Assembly: GCF_029028005.1 (NCBI RefSeq)
Contig: NZ_JAOTPO010000005.1
Location: 62,001 to 126,000 of the forward strand
Reading direction: 5' to 3'
Length of the DNA: 64,000 nucleotides
Source of the DNA: Alkalihalobacterium chitinilyticum
Lineage (GTDB): Bacteria > Bacillota > Bacilli > Bacillales > Bacillaceae_F
The translations under genes and the position numbers were made by a program. Positions 1-10,475 of the stretch are shown piece by piece. Within the stretch, counting starts at the first letter, position 1; every line of letters begins with the position of its first letter. The notes under the pieces were generated by a model. The model was not told the origin of the DNA. It saw only the letters and a program-made list of their open reading frames with translations, and ran no database searches.

Positions 1-206
1 CTAAATTAATATTTCATTCGGATTATATAATAGAGTAAGAGTTGATTGATAATTTCTGGAAAATAGATTAATATATTATGGGTATAAGTGACTATAGTAG
101 CATCAATTTTAAAAAGTTCACTTAACTCTTAAATTACAAGACTTTATTCTTGTAATTATATAACAATACAAAAATAAATTGTGGCCACGATTAAAAGGAG
201 CAAACA

Positions 207-1080
207 ATGTTTCAATCGATCTTATCCAATTTAGCTATCATCTTATTAACACATCTCGTCATGAGTACTTTAATGAATTATAAAGACCGGTTAAGACCAC
301 ACCTGGTATATATGTGTGTCGTTATGATATTCTCTGGTGCGGTTATTTCGATGTTTTATTTACCTATCCAATTTGGTGAATATCGCCTAGATTTAAGATT
401 AATCCCACTTATCTTTTTAGCTCTACTGAGAGGTTGGAAAGTAACACTTCCTGTATTAATTATTGTGTCTACGTGGCGATTTTTTATGGGAGGTGACGGG
501 GCCATGCCTGGAATTATCTTCGGTTTGGTTTTACCGACTCTTTTTGCCCTAGCTTTCTATAAGAGGGGTAATGTACATACTTCTATCCTACCAAAAGTAC
601 TAATTGTTACCGTTTGTTGGTTCATTTCTGATTTTCCCATCGTATTCATCATGCCAAATGGGTTAGAGGTTTTCAAAAGTATTTTCTTTATTCGCTATGG
701 GTCATTTATCGGAGCTTCTTTTATACTGTATTCGTTTATTTTATTAGAACATAAAAGAGAAATTTTGAAACAACAGTTAGAGTTTTTGGCAACACACGAT
801 CAATTGACCCAACTGTTAAATAAAAATAAGTTTTTTAACCTAGTGGAAGGAAAGGCTAGTGCATCCTCATCCGAACCCTATATAGCTATGGTCGATATTG
901 ATCATTTTAAACAGTTGAATGATACATACGGACATCTTGCAGGTGATGCTATATTAGTTCAATTATCTTCAATTCTTAGGAAGTATGATAATGAAAATAT
1001 AACCGTTGCATGCTGTAAAGGTTGCTGATGAAAAATTATATCGAGCTAAAGAAAATGGTCGTGATCAGTTAGTATCATAG
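207..1080 (+). pseudogene. Broken diguanylate cyclase (5TM sensor + GGDEF with core deletion)
   Basis: Residues 1-185 form a multi-helix membrane sensor of the LytS-like 5TM type (FGEYRLDLRLIPL, GDGAMPG). A GGDEF domain then begins (ATHDQLTQLLNKN, MVDIDHFKQLNDTYGH) but the frame stops at 1028, before any GG(D/E)EF motif. A different frame from about 1016 to 1080 encodes the normal end of such a domain (VADEKLYRAKENGRDQLVS) followed by a stop. About 70 codons holding the active site are therefore missing and the frame is shifted across the join. It cannot make c-di-GMP; the membrane part could still be expressed. RBS AAAGGAG precedes the ATG. Confidence 0.85.
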
Positions 1081-1139
1081 TAAATTTATGGAACTAAGAT
1101 CGGAAAACTATCTTAACTTTTTACTATAGGCCAATAAAA

Positions 1140-1178
1140 GATGAAGACTAAGATCCTTTGATGATCTTAGTCTTCATC
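1140..1178. terminator. Perfect hairpin after the broken cyclase
   Basis: GATGAAGACTAAGATC pairs exactly with GATCTTAGTCTTCATC over a 7-nt loop. There is no long T-run, so termination is likely but not certain. The following gap to 1581 shows only AT-rich sequence with no gene that can be supported. Confidence 0.55.
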
Positions 1179-1581
1179 AGTAATAAACTCCTAAAAAATG
1201 TAAGTTTTATATAAGATTTAAAAGCAAACTGTTATGAAAATTTCATTATATTTTTAAAACAGTACCAATTACCTAATTCTAAAGGTTTAGAGAATGATAA
1301 ATAGCAAGTGGCATATGTTAGTGATACTTTCGTTACGGCTTAAATACTCTAATAGGTAAAAAGTCTTGGGTTTATATGACCAAAAAGATCAAAAAGATTT
1401 TTATTTAAGCATTCAATAAAATCTATAAAGAAGAAAAAAAGATTGTTCCTTAAAAATAATATTGATATCATACTAATGTACTAAAGGAAACTACAAAAAA
1501 TTACATAAGTTTTAAAAAAAGACAAATAGATTGGTAAAGCTACGAATGTACATATAGATGCCAGCATGTGGGGGGAACTTT

Positions 1582-3303
1582 GTGGAGAGGATGCTAATAC
1601 CTGCTCAAGATGAAATACGCAAAGAGTTGTCAGATATAAAATATGCTCTTGATAAATCATCGATTTTAGTGGTTACTGATGTTAAAGGCGTAATCACATA
1701 CGTAAATGAAAAATTTTGTGCAATCTCTCAATATGAGAAAGAAGAGCTTGTTGGTTCAACACACCGAATAATTAACTCCGGTTACCATTCAAAAGCTTTT
1801 TTCAAAGAAATGTGGGAAACCATTCAAAAAGGTGAGATTTGGCAAGGGGAAATTCAAAATAAAGCAAAAGATGGAACGTTATATTGGGTCGATACAACGA
1901 TTGTTCCGTTTTTAGATGGGGAAGGAAAACCTTATCAGTATGTAGCTATTCGTAATGATATTAGCGCTCGGAAAAAGGTTGAAGAAGATCTTCGTCTCAG
2001 CCAAGAAGACTATCGACGATTAGCGCACTTTGATTCGTTAACAGAACTACCAAACCGATTAAACTTTAATCTAACCTTATCAAAAAAGATGAAAGACCTT
2101 GAACAGCTCGCCGTTATGTTTCTCGATTTTGACCGTTTTAAACTGATTAATGATACATACGGACATTCTTTTGGAGACATTCTCCTTAAAAAGGTAGCTG
2201 ACCGATTAAAGAATATAATCGAAGATGAAATGGTTGTATCCCGTCAAGGTGGCGATGAATTTATATTTATTGTTCCATATAAACATGTTGATGAAGTAGA
2301 ACGAGTAGCTGCTGAAATATTAAAGTTGTTCTCTAATCCGTTTAAAGTGGAACAACAAGAAATTTTTATATCAACGAGTATTGGTATAAGTCTTTATCCT
2401 CATCAAAGTAATAATTCCGAAGAGTTATTAAAGCAAGCAGATATCTCAATGTATAAAGCAAAGCAAAATGGTGGCAATCAGTTTCTTTTTTATGAAGAAC
2501 ATCAACAACTAGAAGTTATTGAAACACTAGAACTTGAAAACGGGCTAAGAAAAGCAATAGAACAAAATGAACTTAGTTTATTTTATCAACCTAAAGTAAA
2601 TATACTTTCAGGTCAAACATATGGGGTTGAAGCACTCATTCGCTGGAACCATCCTACGCTCGGTATTGTTTCTCCGATGAACTTTATACCAATAGCTGAA
2701 AAAACAGGGTTGATCGTTCCAATTGGAGAATGGGTCCTTCGTACAGCGTGTGAAAAAGCAAAAATGTTACTCGATCAAAATATAGAAATCCGAATTTCTG
2801 TTAACGTATCGATGGTTCAATTACTGCAAGGGGACTTTGTAAAAAATGTTAACGATATACTGACCGCAGTGGACTTACCTGCACATTATCTAGAACTTGA
2901 AATTACTGAAACGGTAGCGATGAAACACAAAGAATTTACAATAAAAGTGCTTTCAGCTCTAAAAAATATGGGAGTTAAGCTAGCCATTGATGACTTTGGC
3001 ACCGGCTATTCTTCTCTAAATTATTTAAAAGAAATGCCAATTGATATTATCAAGATTGATAAGTCGTTTATATGGGATATGAAAGAAAGCAAATTTGATT
3101 TAACACTTATAGAGTCGATCATTTCTGTATGTCATAGTTTAGACCTTACCGTTATTGCTGAAGGTGTTGAAACAGAGGAACAATACGAAATACTAAGAAT
3201 GAAAGATTGTGATGATGTACAAGGTTATCTTTTTAGTAAACCATTACCTGAGAAAGAACTTGATAAGTACTTATCAGAAGCAAGAGGGTCTAAGTGGGAC
3301 TGA
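1582..3303 (+). CDS. PAS-GGDEF-EAL cyclic-di-GMP turnover protein
   Basis: Soluble three-domain signalling protein. A PAS domain (about residues 15-135) is followed by GGDEF ([11 protein letters not shown]) and EAL ([45 protein letters not shown]), so both the cyclase signature and the phosphodiesterase metal-binding residues are present. The RxxD inhibitory site that normally lies just before GGDEF is not conserved (EDEM occupies it). The GTG at 1582 is preferred because GGGGGGAAC lies just upstream; an in-frame ATG at 1558 has no RBS. It is followed at 46 nt by hemAT, suggesting a shared signalling locus. Confidence 0.88.
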   Translation: MERMLIPAQDEIRKELSDIKYALDKSSILVVTDVKGVITYVNEKFCAISQYEKEELVGSTHRIINSGYHSKAFFKEMWETIQKGEIWQGEIQNKAKDGTLYWVDTTIVPFLDGEGKPYQYVAIRNDISARKKVEEDLRLSQEDYRRLAHFDSLTELPNRLNFNLTLSKKMKDLEQLAVMFLDFDRFKLINDTYGHSFGDILLKKVADRLKNIIEDEMVVSRQGGDEFIFIVPYKHVDEVERVAAEILKLFSNPFKVEQQEIFISTSIGISLYPHQSNNSEELLKQADISMYKAKQNGGNQFLFYEEHQQLEVIETLELENGLRKAIEQNELSLFYQPKVNILSGQTYGVEALIRWNHPTLGIVSPMNFIPIAEKTGLIVPIGEWVLRTACEKAKMLLDQNIEIRISVNVSMVQLLQGDFVKNVNDILTAVDLPAHYLELEITETVAMKHKEFTIKVLSALKNMGVKLAIDDFGTGYSSLNYLKEMPIDIIKIDKSFIWDMKESKFDLTLIESIISVCHSLDLTVIAEGVETEEQYEILRMKDCDDVQGYLFSKPLPEKELDKYLSEARGSKWD

Positions 3304-3348
3304 TCCACGACTAGGAAAAATAAATATATAAAACAACTTGGGGGATTT

Positions 3349-4659
3349 ATGAGAAACTTATTGTCGGTCAAAAAGAAAGAAAAAACACAGAGTATATTCG
3401 AAACGTTAACTCAACATCAATCTGATGTATATATTAGGATCGATCGAAACAAAGACTTATTAAAACAAATTGAAATGATCCATTTAACAACAAAGGACTT
3501 AACGATTATTCGTGCCTTACAACCTGTGATTAAGGAACATTTGGATCACATTGTTGAACAATTCTATAAGAATTTAGGAAAAGAACAATCACTCATGCGT
3601 ATTATTAACGACAATAGTCATGTGGATCGGTTAAAAAAGACGCTTCATAAACATATTTATGAAATGTTCAGCGGGCAAATTGATGACTCTTTTATCCAGC
3701 AAAGAAATATTATTGCACATGTACATGTTCGGATCGGTTTAGACCCTAAATGGTATATGTGCGCCTTTCAAGATCTATTACAATCATTAGTCAATATCGT
3801 TAGTAATCAAGTCAATGATATAAAAGAAAACAGCGAAGTTATTATGGCGATTACAAAAATTCTCAATTTAGAGCAACAAATTGTGTTAGAAGCCTATGAA
3901 CTTGAAAATGAACGGATTCGAAATGAGGCAGCCATCCAAAAGAAAGAAATGGAAATTCAAGTTAGTACGAGCGCACAAGAATTAGCAGCCATAAGCGAAG
4001 AAACAAGCTCTTCTTTACAAGAAATGACCGCTAAAACAAATGGGATTAATGATCTCACTGAAGCAAGTTCACAAATTGCGATCTCAACAGAAGAAAAATC
4101 TAAAGATGGAAAAAGTCGATTGGAATATCTCGTTAAAGTCATCACTGAAACCGAAGATAACATGAAAACTATCGCCAACGAAATGAATGACTTAATGACA
4201 GCCTCAAAAAAAATTGAGGAAATCTCAAGAATGGTCACATCCATCGCTGATCAGACCAATCTGCTCGCCTTAAATGCCGCGATTGAAGCAGCACGTGCAG
4301 GTGAGCAAGGTAAAGGGTTTGCTGTTGTTGCCAATGAAGTTCGAAAATTAGCGGAAGATACGAAAAATGCAGTATCTGGCGTTTCTGTTCTAGTAAGTGA
4401 AATAAATCAATATACATCCAATATGTCCAAATCCATTACTAAAAACACAGAGCAAATTAATAAAGGAACAACGGAGTCCAGTATGACCAACCAATTTTTT
4501 GATGAAATCGTACAATCGATGGTTAATATGAAAAAACAAAATCTACTAATTGCTGATGAAATGAAACATTTAGCTACTATTTTCAAGGACATTAATGGAG
4601 CAGCTGAACAGGTTGCTATTGCTTCTGATAAACTAACCAATATTACAAATTCATTATAA
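3349..4659 (+). CDS. hemAT: Haem-based aerotaxis transducer HemAT
   Basis: Soluble globin-coupled chemoreceptor. Residues 1-190 are the sensor globin; the [11 protein letters not shown] segment (His124 and His126) contains the expected proximal haem ligand, and [10 protein letters not shown] follows as in known HemAT proteins. The C-terminal half is a coiled-coil methyl-accepting signalling domain with the conserved hairpin tip ([20 protein letters not shown], then [13 protein letters not shown]). There are no membrane segments. Known HemAT binds O2 and signals to CheA/CheW to steer swimming; this implies a motile organism. RBS GGGGGA precedes the ATG. Confidence 0.93.
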   Translation: MRNLLSVKKKEKTQSIFETLTQHQSDVYIRIDRNKDLLKQIEMIHLTTKDLTIIRALQPVIKEHLDHIVEQFYKNLGKEQSLMRIINDNSHVDRLKKTLHKHIYEMFSGQIDDSFIQQRNIIAHVHVRIGLDPKWYMCAFQDLLQSLVNIVSNQVNDIKENSEVIMAITKILNLEQQIVLEAYELENERIRNEAAIQKKEMEIQVSTSAQELAAISEETSSSLQEMTAKTNGINDLTEASSQIAISTEEKSKDGKSRLEYLVKVITETEDNMKTIANEMNDLMTASKKIEEISRMVTSIADQTNLLALNAAIEAARAGEQGKGFAVVANEVRKLAEDTKNAVSGVSVLVSEINQYTSNMSKSITKNTEQINKGTTESSMTNQFFDEIVQSMVNMKKQNLLIADEMKHLATIFKDINGAAEQVAIASDKLTNITNSL

Positions 4660-4955
4660 AAAACCGTGCCATAGGCTGTAATTTTTAGACATCGTGTCCA
4701 TTTCTTAAGGGAAGTGAGTGCGGTGTCTTTTGTTCCTGTTCGAATAACCAATTTATTTTAAGGGATTTTCCTTTACTCATTTACAAGTGATTAGACGTTT
4801 CGGTATGATAGATGTTGGTCTTGAATATGGTCTATTTCCGGTAGACTTGTTCATATTGTAAAAAAATTGCAGTTACAACGAAAACTTATATGCAACAACA
4901 GAACAATGCAATTAAAATCATACATACTATTTATTATTTAGAACGGAGATTTAGC

Positions 4956-6881
4956 ATGACACAAAAGCTGCCATTTTCAATTTCAAAAACTGAATTATTT
5001 TTTGATCGCCTCGGGGACTATGTCGGTGATGTTTTTTACGATATCTTACCTGAACAAGGATATGAATTACGAGATGAACAAATTTATATGGCCTTCCAAA
5101 TTGAACAAGCCTTCAAAAATAAAAGTGTCAGCTTTGCTGAAGCGGGTGTAGGAACAGGGAAAACCTTTGTTTATTTGTTATATTCCATCTGCTACGCAAG
5201 ATATATGAGAAAACCAGCCATTATTTCCTGTGCTGATGAAACTCTTATTGAACAGCTCGTTAAAAAAGGTGGGGACATCGAAAAATTAGAAAAAGCGTTA
5301 GGGTTAACGATTGATGTTCGATTGGCGAAGTCACGTGAACAATACGTTTGTATGAAAAAGTTAGATCCTCTCGCAAACCGTACTGAAGACGAAGATATTT
5401 TACGTGTGCACGAGGAAATCCCAAGTTTTGTTTACGATACAAGTTCTTCAATGGCTTTATTTGATCGTTATGGCGACCGGAAAGATTATCCATGGCTATC
5501 TAATCCGAAGTGGGAGCAAGTAGGCTGGGATCCCTTGCAGCAATGTTCAACCTGTGAGTGGCGTCACCGATGCGGACAAACCCTTCACCGTAACTTTTAC
5601 CGTGAGTCGACTGACTTAATTATCTGTTCCCATGACTTTTATATGGAGCACGTGTGGACAAAGGAATCACGAAAGCGCGAAGGTCAACTCCCACTGTTGC
5701 CTGAGGCTAGTTGCGTCGTATTTGATGAAGGACACTTGCTCGAATTTTCAGCGCAGAAAGCCCTAACTTATCGCTTTCACTCGGAAACATTAACGACGGT
5801 ATTAACCGCTTATATGAACCAAAATGTTCGTGAAGAATCACTCGTACTCATTGAAGAGATTTTAGTATTACACGACGAATGGTTTGACGTTTTACGCGAT
5901 TCAGCAAAAACAGTAGAAGGTTCTAACCGACTTGATGTACCGCGCTCAAAAGTGATGCTCGATTTAGCTGCGAAAATGGACCAGTATGTTCAAGAATTGT
6001 TAGAACAACTTGTGTTTGACTCTGAATTATTCACCCTCGAAGACTATCACGTTAAGATCATTGAAGAATATTTAGAGTTTTTCTCTTACGGATTAACAAC
6101 TTTATTAAAAGAAGGCGAAGGTATTTTTTGGTTGGAAGAAACTGAGTTTGAAACGTCATTCGTTATTATGCCACGACTGGTAGAAGATATCTTACAGAAA
6201 GAAGTATTCTCTCAAGGTATCCCATTTATCTTTTCATCGGCTACATTATCGAAGAACGGTGACTTTTCCTACATCGCCAATAGCTTGGGGATAACGAACT
6301 ACTCTTCCTTTACAGTCGCGTCTCCATTCGATTATGAAAGTCAAATGAAACTAACGGGTCATATCGAAGAAAGTGAAAAGATAAAGTGGGAAAGAATTGG
6401 GGCAGCTTTAACTAATAATGAAGGCCACTCACTCATACTATTTACATCGGTAGAAGAAATGAATCGTTTCCGCAAATGGTCGGACCAACAATCCTGGAGT
6501 TTTGATATCGTTTATGAAGGAGACCAGGAAATAAGTGTATCTGTACGACATTTTCAGCAAAATCCATCAACTGTTCTTTGTGCGTATCACCTATGGGAAG
6601 GCTTAGATGTTCCAGGAGAGTCTTTAACACAGGTCATTATTTCATCACTACCGTTTCCGCCGCATGACCCTGTTTTTCAAGCGAAACGAAAGCATGTGGA
6701 AGATCCAATGACAAATATTGATACACCTTATATGTTACTCCGCCTTCGACAAGGAATGGGACGTCTCATTCGCAGCCGTGAAGATCATGGTAACATCCAC
6801 TTATGGATGACTGAGGATCAAAGACAATCTCATTTTGAAGAAATAAAAAAAGTACTTCCGGTTGAGCTTAAGTGGGAATAA
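4956..6881 (+). CDS. DinG/XPD-family ATP-dependent DNA helicase (YpvA-like)
   Basis: Superfamily 2 helicase with a probable 4Fe-4S cluster. Walker A is AEAGVGTGKT (61-70) and the DEAH-type box is DEGH (257-260). Cys132, Cys197, Cys200 and Cys206 are spaced as in the iron-sulfur domain of XPD/DinG enzymes. The C-terminal helicase part ends with RLRQGMGRLIRSREDHG (motif VI). The ATG at 4956 has RBS ACGGAGA at 6 nt; an upstream in-frame ATG at 4890 lacks one. The length, about 640 aa, fits the Bacillus YpvA type. The role is probably DNA repair or unwinding of structured DNA. Confidence 0.85.
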   Translation: MTQKLPFSISKTELFFDRLGDYVGDVFYDILPEQGYELRDEQIYMAFQIEQAFKNKSVSFAEAGVGTGKTFVYLLYSICYARYMRKPAIISCADETLIEQLVKKGGDIEKLEKALGLTIDVRLAKSREQYVCMKKLDPLANRTEDEDILRVHEEIPSFVYDTSSSMALFDRYGDRKDYPWLSNPKWEQVGWDPLQQCSTCEWRHRCGQTLHRNFYRESTDLIICSHDFYMEHVWTKESRKREGQLPLLPEASCVVFDEGHLLEFSAQKALTYRFHSETLTTVLTAYMNQNVREESLVLIEEILVLHDEWFDVLRDSAKTVEGSNRLDVPRSKVMLDLAAKMDQYVQELLEQLVFDSELFTLEDYHVKIIEEYLEFFSYGLTTLLKEGEGIFWLEETEFETSFVIMPRLVEDILQKEVFSQGIPFIFSSATLSKNGDFSYIANSLGITNYSSFTVASPFDYESQMKLTGHIEESEKIKWERIGAALTNNEGHSLILFTSVEEMNRFRKWSDQQSWSFDIVYEGDQEISVSVRHFQQNPSTVLCAYHLWEGLDVPGESLTQVIISSLPFPPHDPVFQAKRKHVEDPMTNIDTPYMLLRLRQGMGRLIRSREDHGNIHLWMTEDQRQSHFEEIKKVLPVELKWE

Positions 6882-6920
6882 TATTGACAGTACTAATGAG
6901 TAAATAAAATGAATAACTTC

Positions 6921-6959
6921 AAAAGCAGCTGCATCGACGAAAAGAGCAGCTGCTTTTTT
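6921..6959 (+). terminator. Rho-independent terminator after the helicase gene
   Basis: AAAAGCAGCTGC pairs with GCAGCTGCTTTT and ends in six T residues, 40 nt after the helicase stop. Confidence 0.85.
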
Positions 6960-7015
6960 GGTTAGAATTTGAGCACTTTTAACAAAAGGTGTAAGGGGAA
7001 CATAATATCCTTTGG

Positions 7016-7066
7016 TGCAAAATATTTTTGCTATTGCATGATCAGTTTTTTTGCAATGCGCAAAAA
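7016..7066 (+). promoter_or_regulatory. Candidate activator sites (RocR-type enhancer) upstream of arginase
   Basis: Two AT-rich palindromes: GCAAAAT-A-TTTTTGC at 7017-7031 and TTTTTGC-N5-GCAAAAA at 7048-7066. Their centres lie about 33 bp apart, three helical turns, and roughly 100-130 bp upstream of the sigma-54 promoter. In B. subtilis the arginine genes are activated from such distant sites by RocR. Assignment to RocR is inference. Confidence 0.6.
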
Positions 7067-7147
7067 TATACATTGATGTATATTATGTATAAAGCAAAGT
7101 TTATTCTATATTCATAGTATTATGCATAATCTGACATTAGCAAGAGC

Positions 7148-7165
7148 TGGCACGATTTTTGCATT
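7148..7165 (+). promoter_or_regulatory. Sigma-54 (SigL) promoter of the arginase operon
   Basis: CTGGCACGATTTTTGCAT matches the TGGCAC-N5-TTGCA consensus, with the invariant GG and GC dinucleotides exactly 10 bp apart. It lies 46 nt before the arginase start codon. B. subtilis roc genes use the same sigma factor. Confidence 0.88.
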
Positions 7166-7210
7166 AATAAAATAAAAAGAGCCAAAAAGTTGGGAGAGGT
7201 GAACCTTTTT

Positions 7211-8119
7211 ATGAACACAACATTTAAAAAAGTATCGATTATTGGAGTACCCATGGATTTAGGACAAAAGCGCCGTGGCGTTGATATGGGGCCAAGCGCA
7301 TTACGATATGCTGGATTAATAGAAGAAGTTGAAGAGATTGGCTATGAAGTAAGAGATTACGGAGATTTACAGATTGACAGGTCACGAGTCAAAGAATCGG
7401 TTCCTGTGAACTTGACGAACTTACATGAAGTGATACGAGTGAGTGAAGAGCTTCAAAAGGAAGTAGAAAAAATCCAAGAAGAAGGAAGTTTTCCACTGCT
7501 ATTAGGCGGTGACCATAGTATGAGTATCGGTTCAATTGCTGGTTTAAGTAAGCGTTATCAAAATCTTGGTGTTATCTGGTATGATGCTCATGCGGATTTG
7601 AATACTGCCGATACTTCTCCATCAGGAAACATACACGGTATGCCGCTTGCTGTTAATTTAGGGATCGGGCACCCTTCACTTACTAAGATCGGCGGGTATG
7701 GTCCTAAAGTTAAACCGGAGAACATTGTCATTATTGGAGCTAGATCGATTGATGAAGGCGAAAGAGCTTTAATCAAAGAAAAAGGAATCAAAGTATATAC
7801 GATGCATGAGATTGACCGCCTTGGTATGACAAAAGTCATTGAAGAAACAATTGAATATTTATCTGAAAGAGCCGACGGTGTACATTTAAGTCTCGATCTC
7901 GATGGAATTGATCCGACAGATGCACCAGGTGTAGGGACACCTGTTATCGGGGGGGTTTCCTATCGTGAAAGTCATCTCGCACTTGAAATGTTAGCTGAAT
8001 CAAATTTAATTACATCCGCAGAATTTGTGGAGGTAAATCCTATTTTAGATATAAAAAATAAAACGGGTGACGTCGCGGTTGCATTAATTACTTCCCTTCT
8101 GGGCAAAAGACTATTATAA
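7211..8119 (+). CDS. rocF: Arginase
   Basis: Hydrolyses L-arginine to ornithine and urea. The manganese-binding motifs are all visible: [19 protein letters not shown] and SLDLDGIDP. The length of 302 aa is normal for a bacterial arginase. The ATG at 7211 is preceded by GGGAGAGGTG at 10 nt; the TTG at 7190 sits immediately before that RBS, so it is unlikely to be the start. It lies directly behind a sigma-54 promoter and is followed at 42 nt by a transporter-like gene, so the two probably form an arginine-use operon. Confidence 0.95.
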   Translation: MNTTFKKVSIIGVPMDLGQKRRGVDMGPSALRYAGLIEEVEEIGYEVRDYGDLQIDRSRVKESVPVNLTNLHEVIRVSEELQKEVEKIQEEGSFPLLLGGDHSMSIGSIAGLSKRYQNLGVIWYDAHADLNTADTSPSGNIHGMPLAVNLGIGHPSLTKIGGYGPKVKPENIVIIGARSIDEGERALIKEKGIKVYTMHEIDRLGMTKVIEETIEYLSERADGVHLSLDLDGIDPTDAPGVGTPVIGGVSYRESHLALEMLAESNLITSAEFVEVNPILDIKNKTGDVAVALITSLLGKRLL

Positions 8120-8161
8120 TATTAGTTCGACTTTATTTTTATACATCAGGAGGGGCTAGTT

Positions 8162-9556
8162 TTGACATCTAGTGACAATGGAATGCAGAAGAAGAAATCA
8201 AACGCAAAAACCTTGCCGTTAAAAGGTTATTTGCTTTTTATAATACCATCGTTGCTCGGTATATTTCTTTTTATGACACCTTTACCATTTGGAGAAGACG
8301 CAGCAATTACAATCCCAGTTGCATTTTTAGCGAAACAACTTGAAGGGTTGTTAATCAATGTACTTCCTGCATTAGTAACACTTATCTTATTTTTTGTTGC
8401 ACTTCTCACGGGTTGGGTGACTTTATTTAAACCAAAAAGGCTGATGAAAAGTGAACTTTTGAGAGCTTTGTTTGATGTCCATCTAACATGGTTTGTCATT
8501 CGAGTGATCGGTTTTATTTTAGCAGCGATGACGTTGTTCGAGGTTGGCCCGCAATGGGTTTGGTCTGAAGACACGGGGGGATTATTGTTATTTGTATTAA
8601 TTCCTTTGCTGTTTACAGTATTTTTATTTGCAGGTCTGTTTTTACCGCTGCTTTTAAATTTTGGATTGTTAGAGTTTTTTGGAATTTTATTAAATAGAAT
8701 AATGAGACCCGTTTTTACCCTTCCAGGACGTTCTTCGATCGACTGCTTAACTTCATGGATGGGAGACGGGACAATCGGAGTATTGCTAACGAATACACAA
8801 TACGAAGAAGGCTACTATACGAAGAGGGAAGCAGCAGTAATCGGAACGACATTTTCAGTCGTTTCCATTACGTTTAGTATCGTCATATTAGCTTATATGG
8901 AGTTAGAGCATTTATTTTTACAGTATTACTTCACCATTGCGGTCGCTGGCTTTATTGCTGCCATTATTATTCCGAGAATTCCGCCGTTATCGCGAAAACC
9001 AGATACGTATTACGTAGAAAATAACCAACGCATAGAAGATAGTGAATTAAAAGGTCAAAATCTATTTGCTCTTGCATTAAAGAAAGCAATCCAAAGAGCA
9101 ACGTCTAGTACGAATCGCTTTTCCTCTCATGTTCAAGGTGGACTTAAGAACGTTCTTGATATGTGGTTTGGTGTTTTACCAGTTGTTATGGCATTCGGAA
9201 CAATTGCAGTAATTATTGCTGAATATACAACACTATTTTCCATTCTCGGTGCTCCATTCGTGCCGCTTCTAAATTTAATGCAGGTACCTGAAGCCGCTCA
9301 AGCAGCACAAACGATGGTCATAGGTTTTGCGGATATGTTTTTACCGGCTGTTATCGGAAGTGGAATTGAAAGTGATTTTACACGTTTTGTTATTGCCTGT
9401 GTTTCGGTTACGCAGTTGATATTCATGTCTGAAGTTGGGGGATTATTACTGGCCTCAAAATTACCTGTTAATTTTAGCGATTTAGTTATTATTTTTATTG
9501 AGAGAACGCTAATTACGCTCCCTATTATCGTATTAATAGCACATCTTATTTTTTAA
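8162..9556 (+). CDS. YjiH-family membrane protein with nucleoside-recognition (Gate) fold
   Basis: Integral membrane protein of 464 aa with about ten hydrophobic segments. It contains SSIDCLTSWMGDGTIGVLLT and, in the second half, GIESDFTRFVIACVSVTQLIFMSE, features of the YjiH/Gate-domain family. Start is TTG at 8162 with a strong RBS (AGGAGGGG). Position behind arginase under the same sigma-54 promoter suggests transport of arginine, ornithine or another breakdown product, but the substrate is not known from sequence. A hairpin with T-rich tail (9571-9612) follows. Confidence 0.75.
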   Translation: MTSSDNGMQKKKSNAKTLPLKGYLLFIIPSLLGIFLFMTPLPFGEDAAITIPVAFLAKQLEGLLINVLPALVTLILFFVALLTGWVTLFKPKRLMKSELLRALFDVHLTWFVIRVIGFILAAMTLFEVGPQWVWSEDTGGLLLFVLIPLLFTVFLFAGLFLPLLLNFGLLEFFGILLNRIMRPVFTLPGRSSIDCLTSWMGDGTIGVLLTNTQYEEGYYTKREAAVIGTTFSVVSITFSIVILAYMELEHLFLQYYFTIAVAGFIAAIIIPRIPPLSRKPDTYYVENNQRIEDSELKGQNLFALALKKAIQRATSSTNRFSSHVQGGLKNVLDMWFGVLPVVMAFGTIAVIIAEYTTLFSILGAPFVPLLNLMQVPEAAQAAQTMVIGFADMFLPAVIGSGIESDFTRFVIACVSVTQLIFMSEVGGLLLASKLPVNFSDLVIIFIERTLITLPIIVLIAHLIF

Positions 9557-9570
9557 AACTCATGTATACC

Positions 9571-9612
9571 AAAAGGCTGAATTCATCGTCGCATGGATTT
9601 AGCCTTTTGTTA
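9571..9612 (+). terminator. Terminator of the arginase operon
   Basis: AAAAGGCT pairs with AGCCTTTT across a 22-nt loop and is followed by GTTATT, 15 nt after the transporter stop codon. Confidence 0.65.
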
Positions 9613-9736
9613 TTGAAGCTGCAACAGCCTGAGTAGGTCCATACTTGGAACCACAAAGGTTAGAGCACTTCTAAAGGTTCTGTGTTCATATGCTTGGGGG
9701 AAATAGGAAAGGACCCCAAAAGGAGTCCTGCTTTAC

Positions 9737-9934
9737 TTATTTTTGAACGTTAGCAGCTTGTGGTCCACGAGCGCCTTCTTCAATATCAAACGTAACAGTT
9801 TGACCTTCTTCTAATGACTTAAACCCATCACCTTGGATCGCTGAGAAGTGTACGAATACATCGTCGCCACCTTCAACTTCGATAAATCCAAAACCTTTTT
9901 CTGCATTAAACCATTTTACTTTTCCTTCCGCCAT
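9737..9934 (-). CDS. Cold shock protein (CspA/CspB family)
   Basis: 65-aa single OB-fold RNA chaperone. The RNA-binding motifs RNP1 (KGFGFIEV) and RNP2 (VFVHF) are intact and the protein starts [19 protein letters not shown] lies 8 nt before the ATG. The promoter is about 130 nt upstream, leaving a long 5' leader as is usual for csp genes whose mRNA leader senses cold. Which paralogue (CspB, C or D) cannot be told. Confidence 0.95.
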   Translation of the reverse strand: MAEGKVKWFNAEKGFGFIEVEGGDDVFVHFSAIQGDGFKSLEEGQTVTFDIEEGARGPQAANVQK

Positions 9935-10065
9935 GTGTATATGCCTCCATAGTGGTTATATACCACGATAGTATTACTATTTTTGTCCAATAACACGTTT
10001 GAAACTGTGTACTTATTATGTAAGCATTGTTCTTTATGTTGAATGGAGCAAAAATAATTGTACTT

Positions 10066-10095
10066 ATAATAGCAGTTTCGAATAGTGTAATGCAA
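10066..10095 (-). promoter_or_regulatory. Probable promoter of the cold shock gene
   Basis: On the minus strand TTGCAT (complement of 10090-10095) and TATTAT (complement of 10066-10071) are separated by 18 nt. This gives a leader of roughly 120 nt before the csp start codon. Confidence 0.5.
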
Positions 10096-10261
10096 GTTTC
10101 TTTAAAAGGAAATTTATAACAATTTGTTTTGGTAATTTTTATAATTATTGAATTATTCTTCTAATAATTACATTATCATTTTCCTTGTACTCGAGATACA
10201 ATGAGTTTAACTTTCGAAGTGTGGCTTAATGTATTAAATATAAATTTCACCAACTCAGGTA

Positions 10262-10384
10262 ATGACGAGAGACATCGCCGCACATGTTAATAACATTTAT
10301 GGGGATACCTTTAAACTTCGATTATCAAAGCCAATGGGACACAGCTCTTTGACAACCGAAAAAACTGCACAAACTAATAAATAA
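10262..10384 (+). pseudogene. Possible fragment of tryptophanyl-tRNA synthetase gene
   Basis: A 40-codon frame reads MTRDIAAHVNNIYGDTFKL at its start. This resembles the internal TR-x-x-A-x-x-x-N-x-x-YG-x-x-F segment of bacterial TrpS as I remember it. No catalytic HIGH or KMSKS motif and no flanking homology are visible, so if the match is real it is a remnant. Chance similarity is possible. Confidence 0.25.
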
Positions 10385-10425
10385 AATAACAACAGACTCG
10401 ACACTTCCAGAAGAAGCGAAAGGTT

Positions 10426-10447
10426 AAGAGGACTGAGAGGCCCTTAT
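10426..10447 (+). repeat. Interspersed repeat unit 1 (forward)
   Basis: AAGAGGACTGAGAGGCCCTT plus AT. It shares the pattern A-G-N-GGACT-N-A-G-A-N-GCCCTTAT with the unit at 10476 and is the reverse complement type of units at 10537 and 10587. Confidence 0.75.
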
Positions 10448-10475
10448 ACAAGGCGAAATTGTGTTTTGAGTAGCT

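Noticed and set aside
4407-4751. 114-codon minus-strand frame across the end of hemAT
   Set aside because: It is antisense to a well-supported gene, with no RBS and no recognisable domain.
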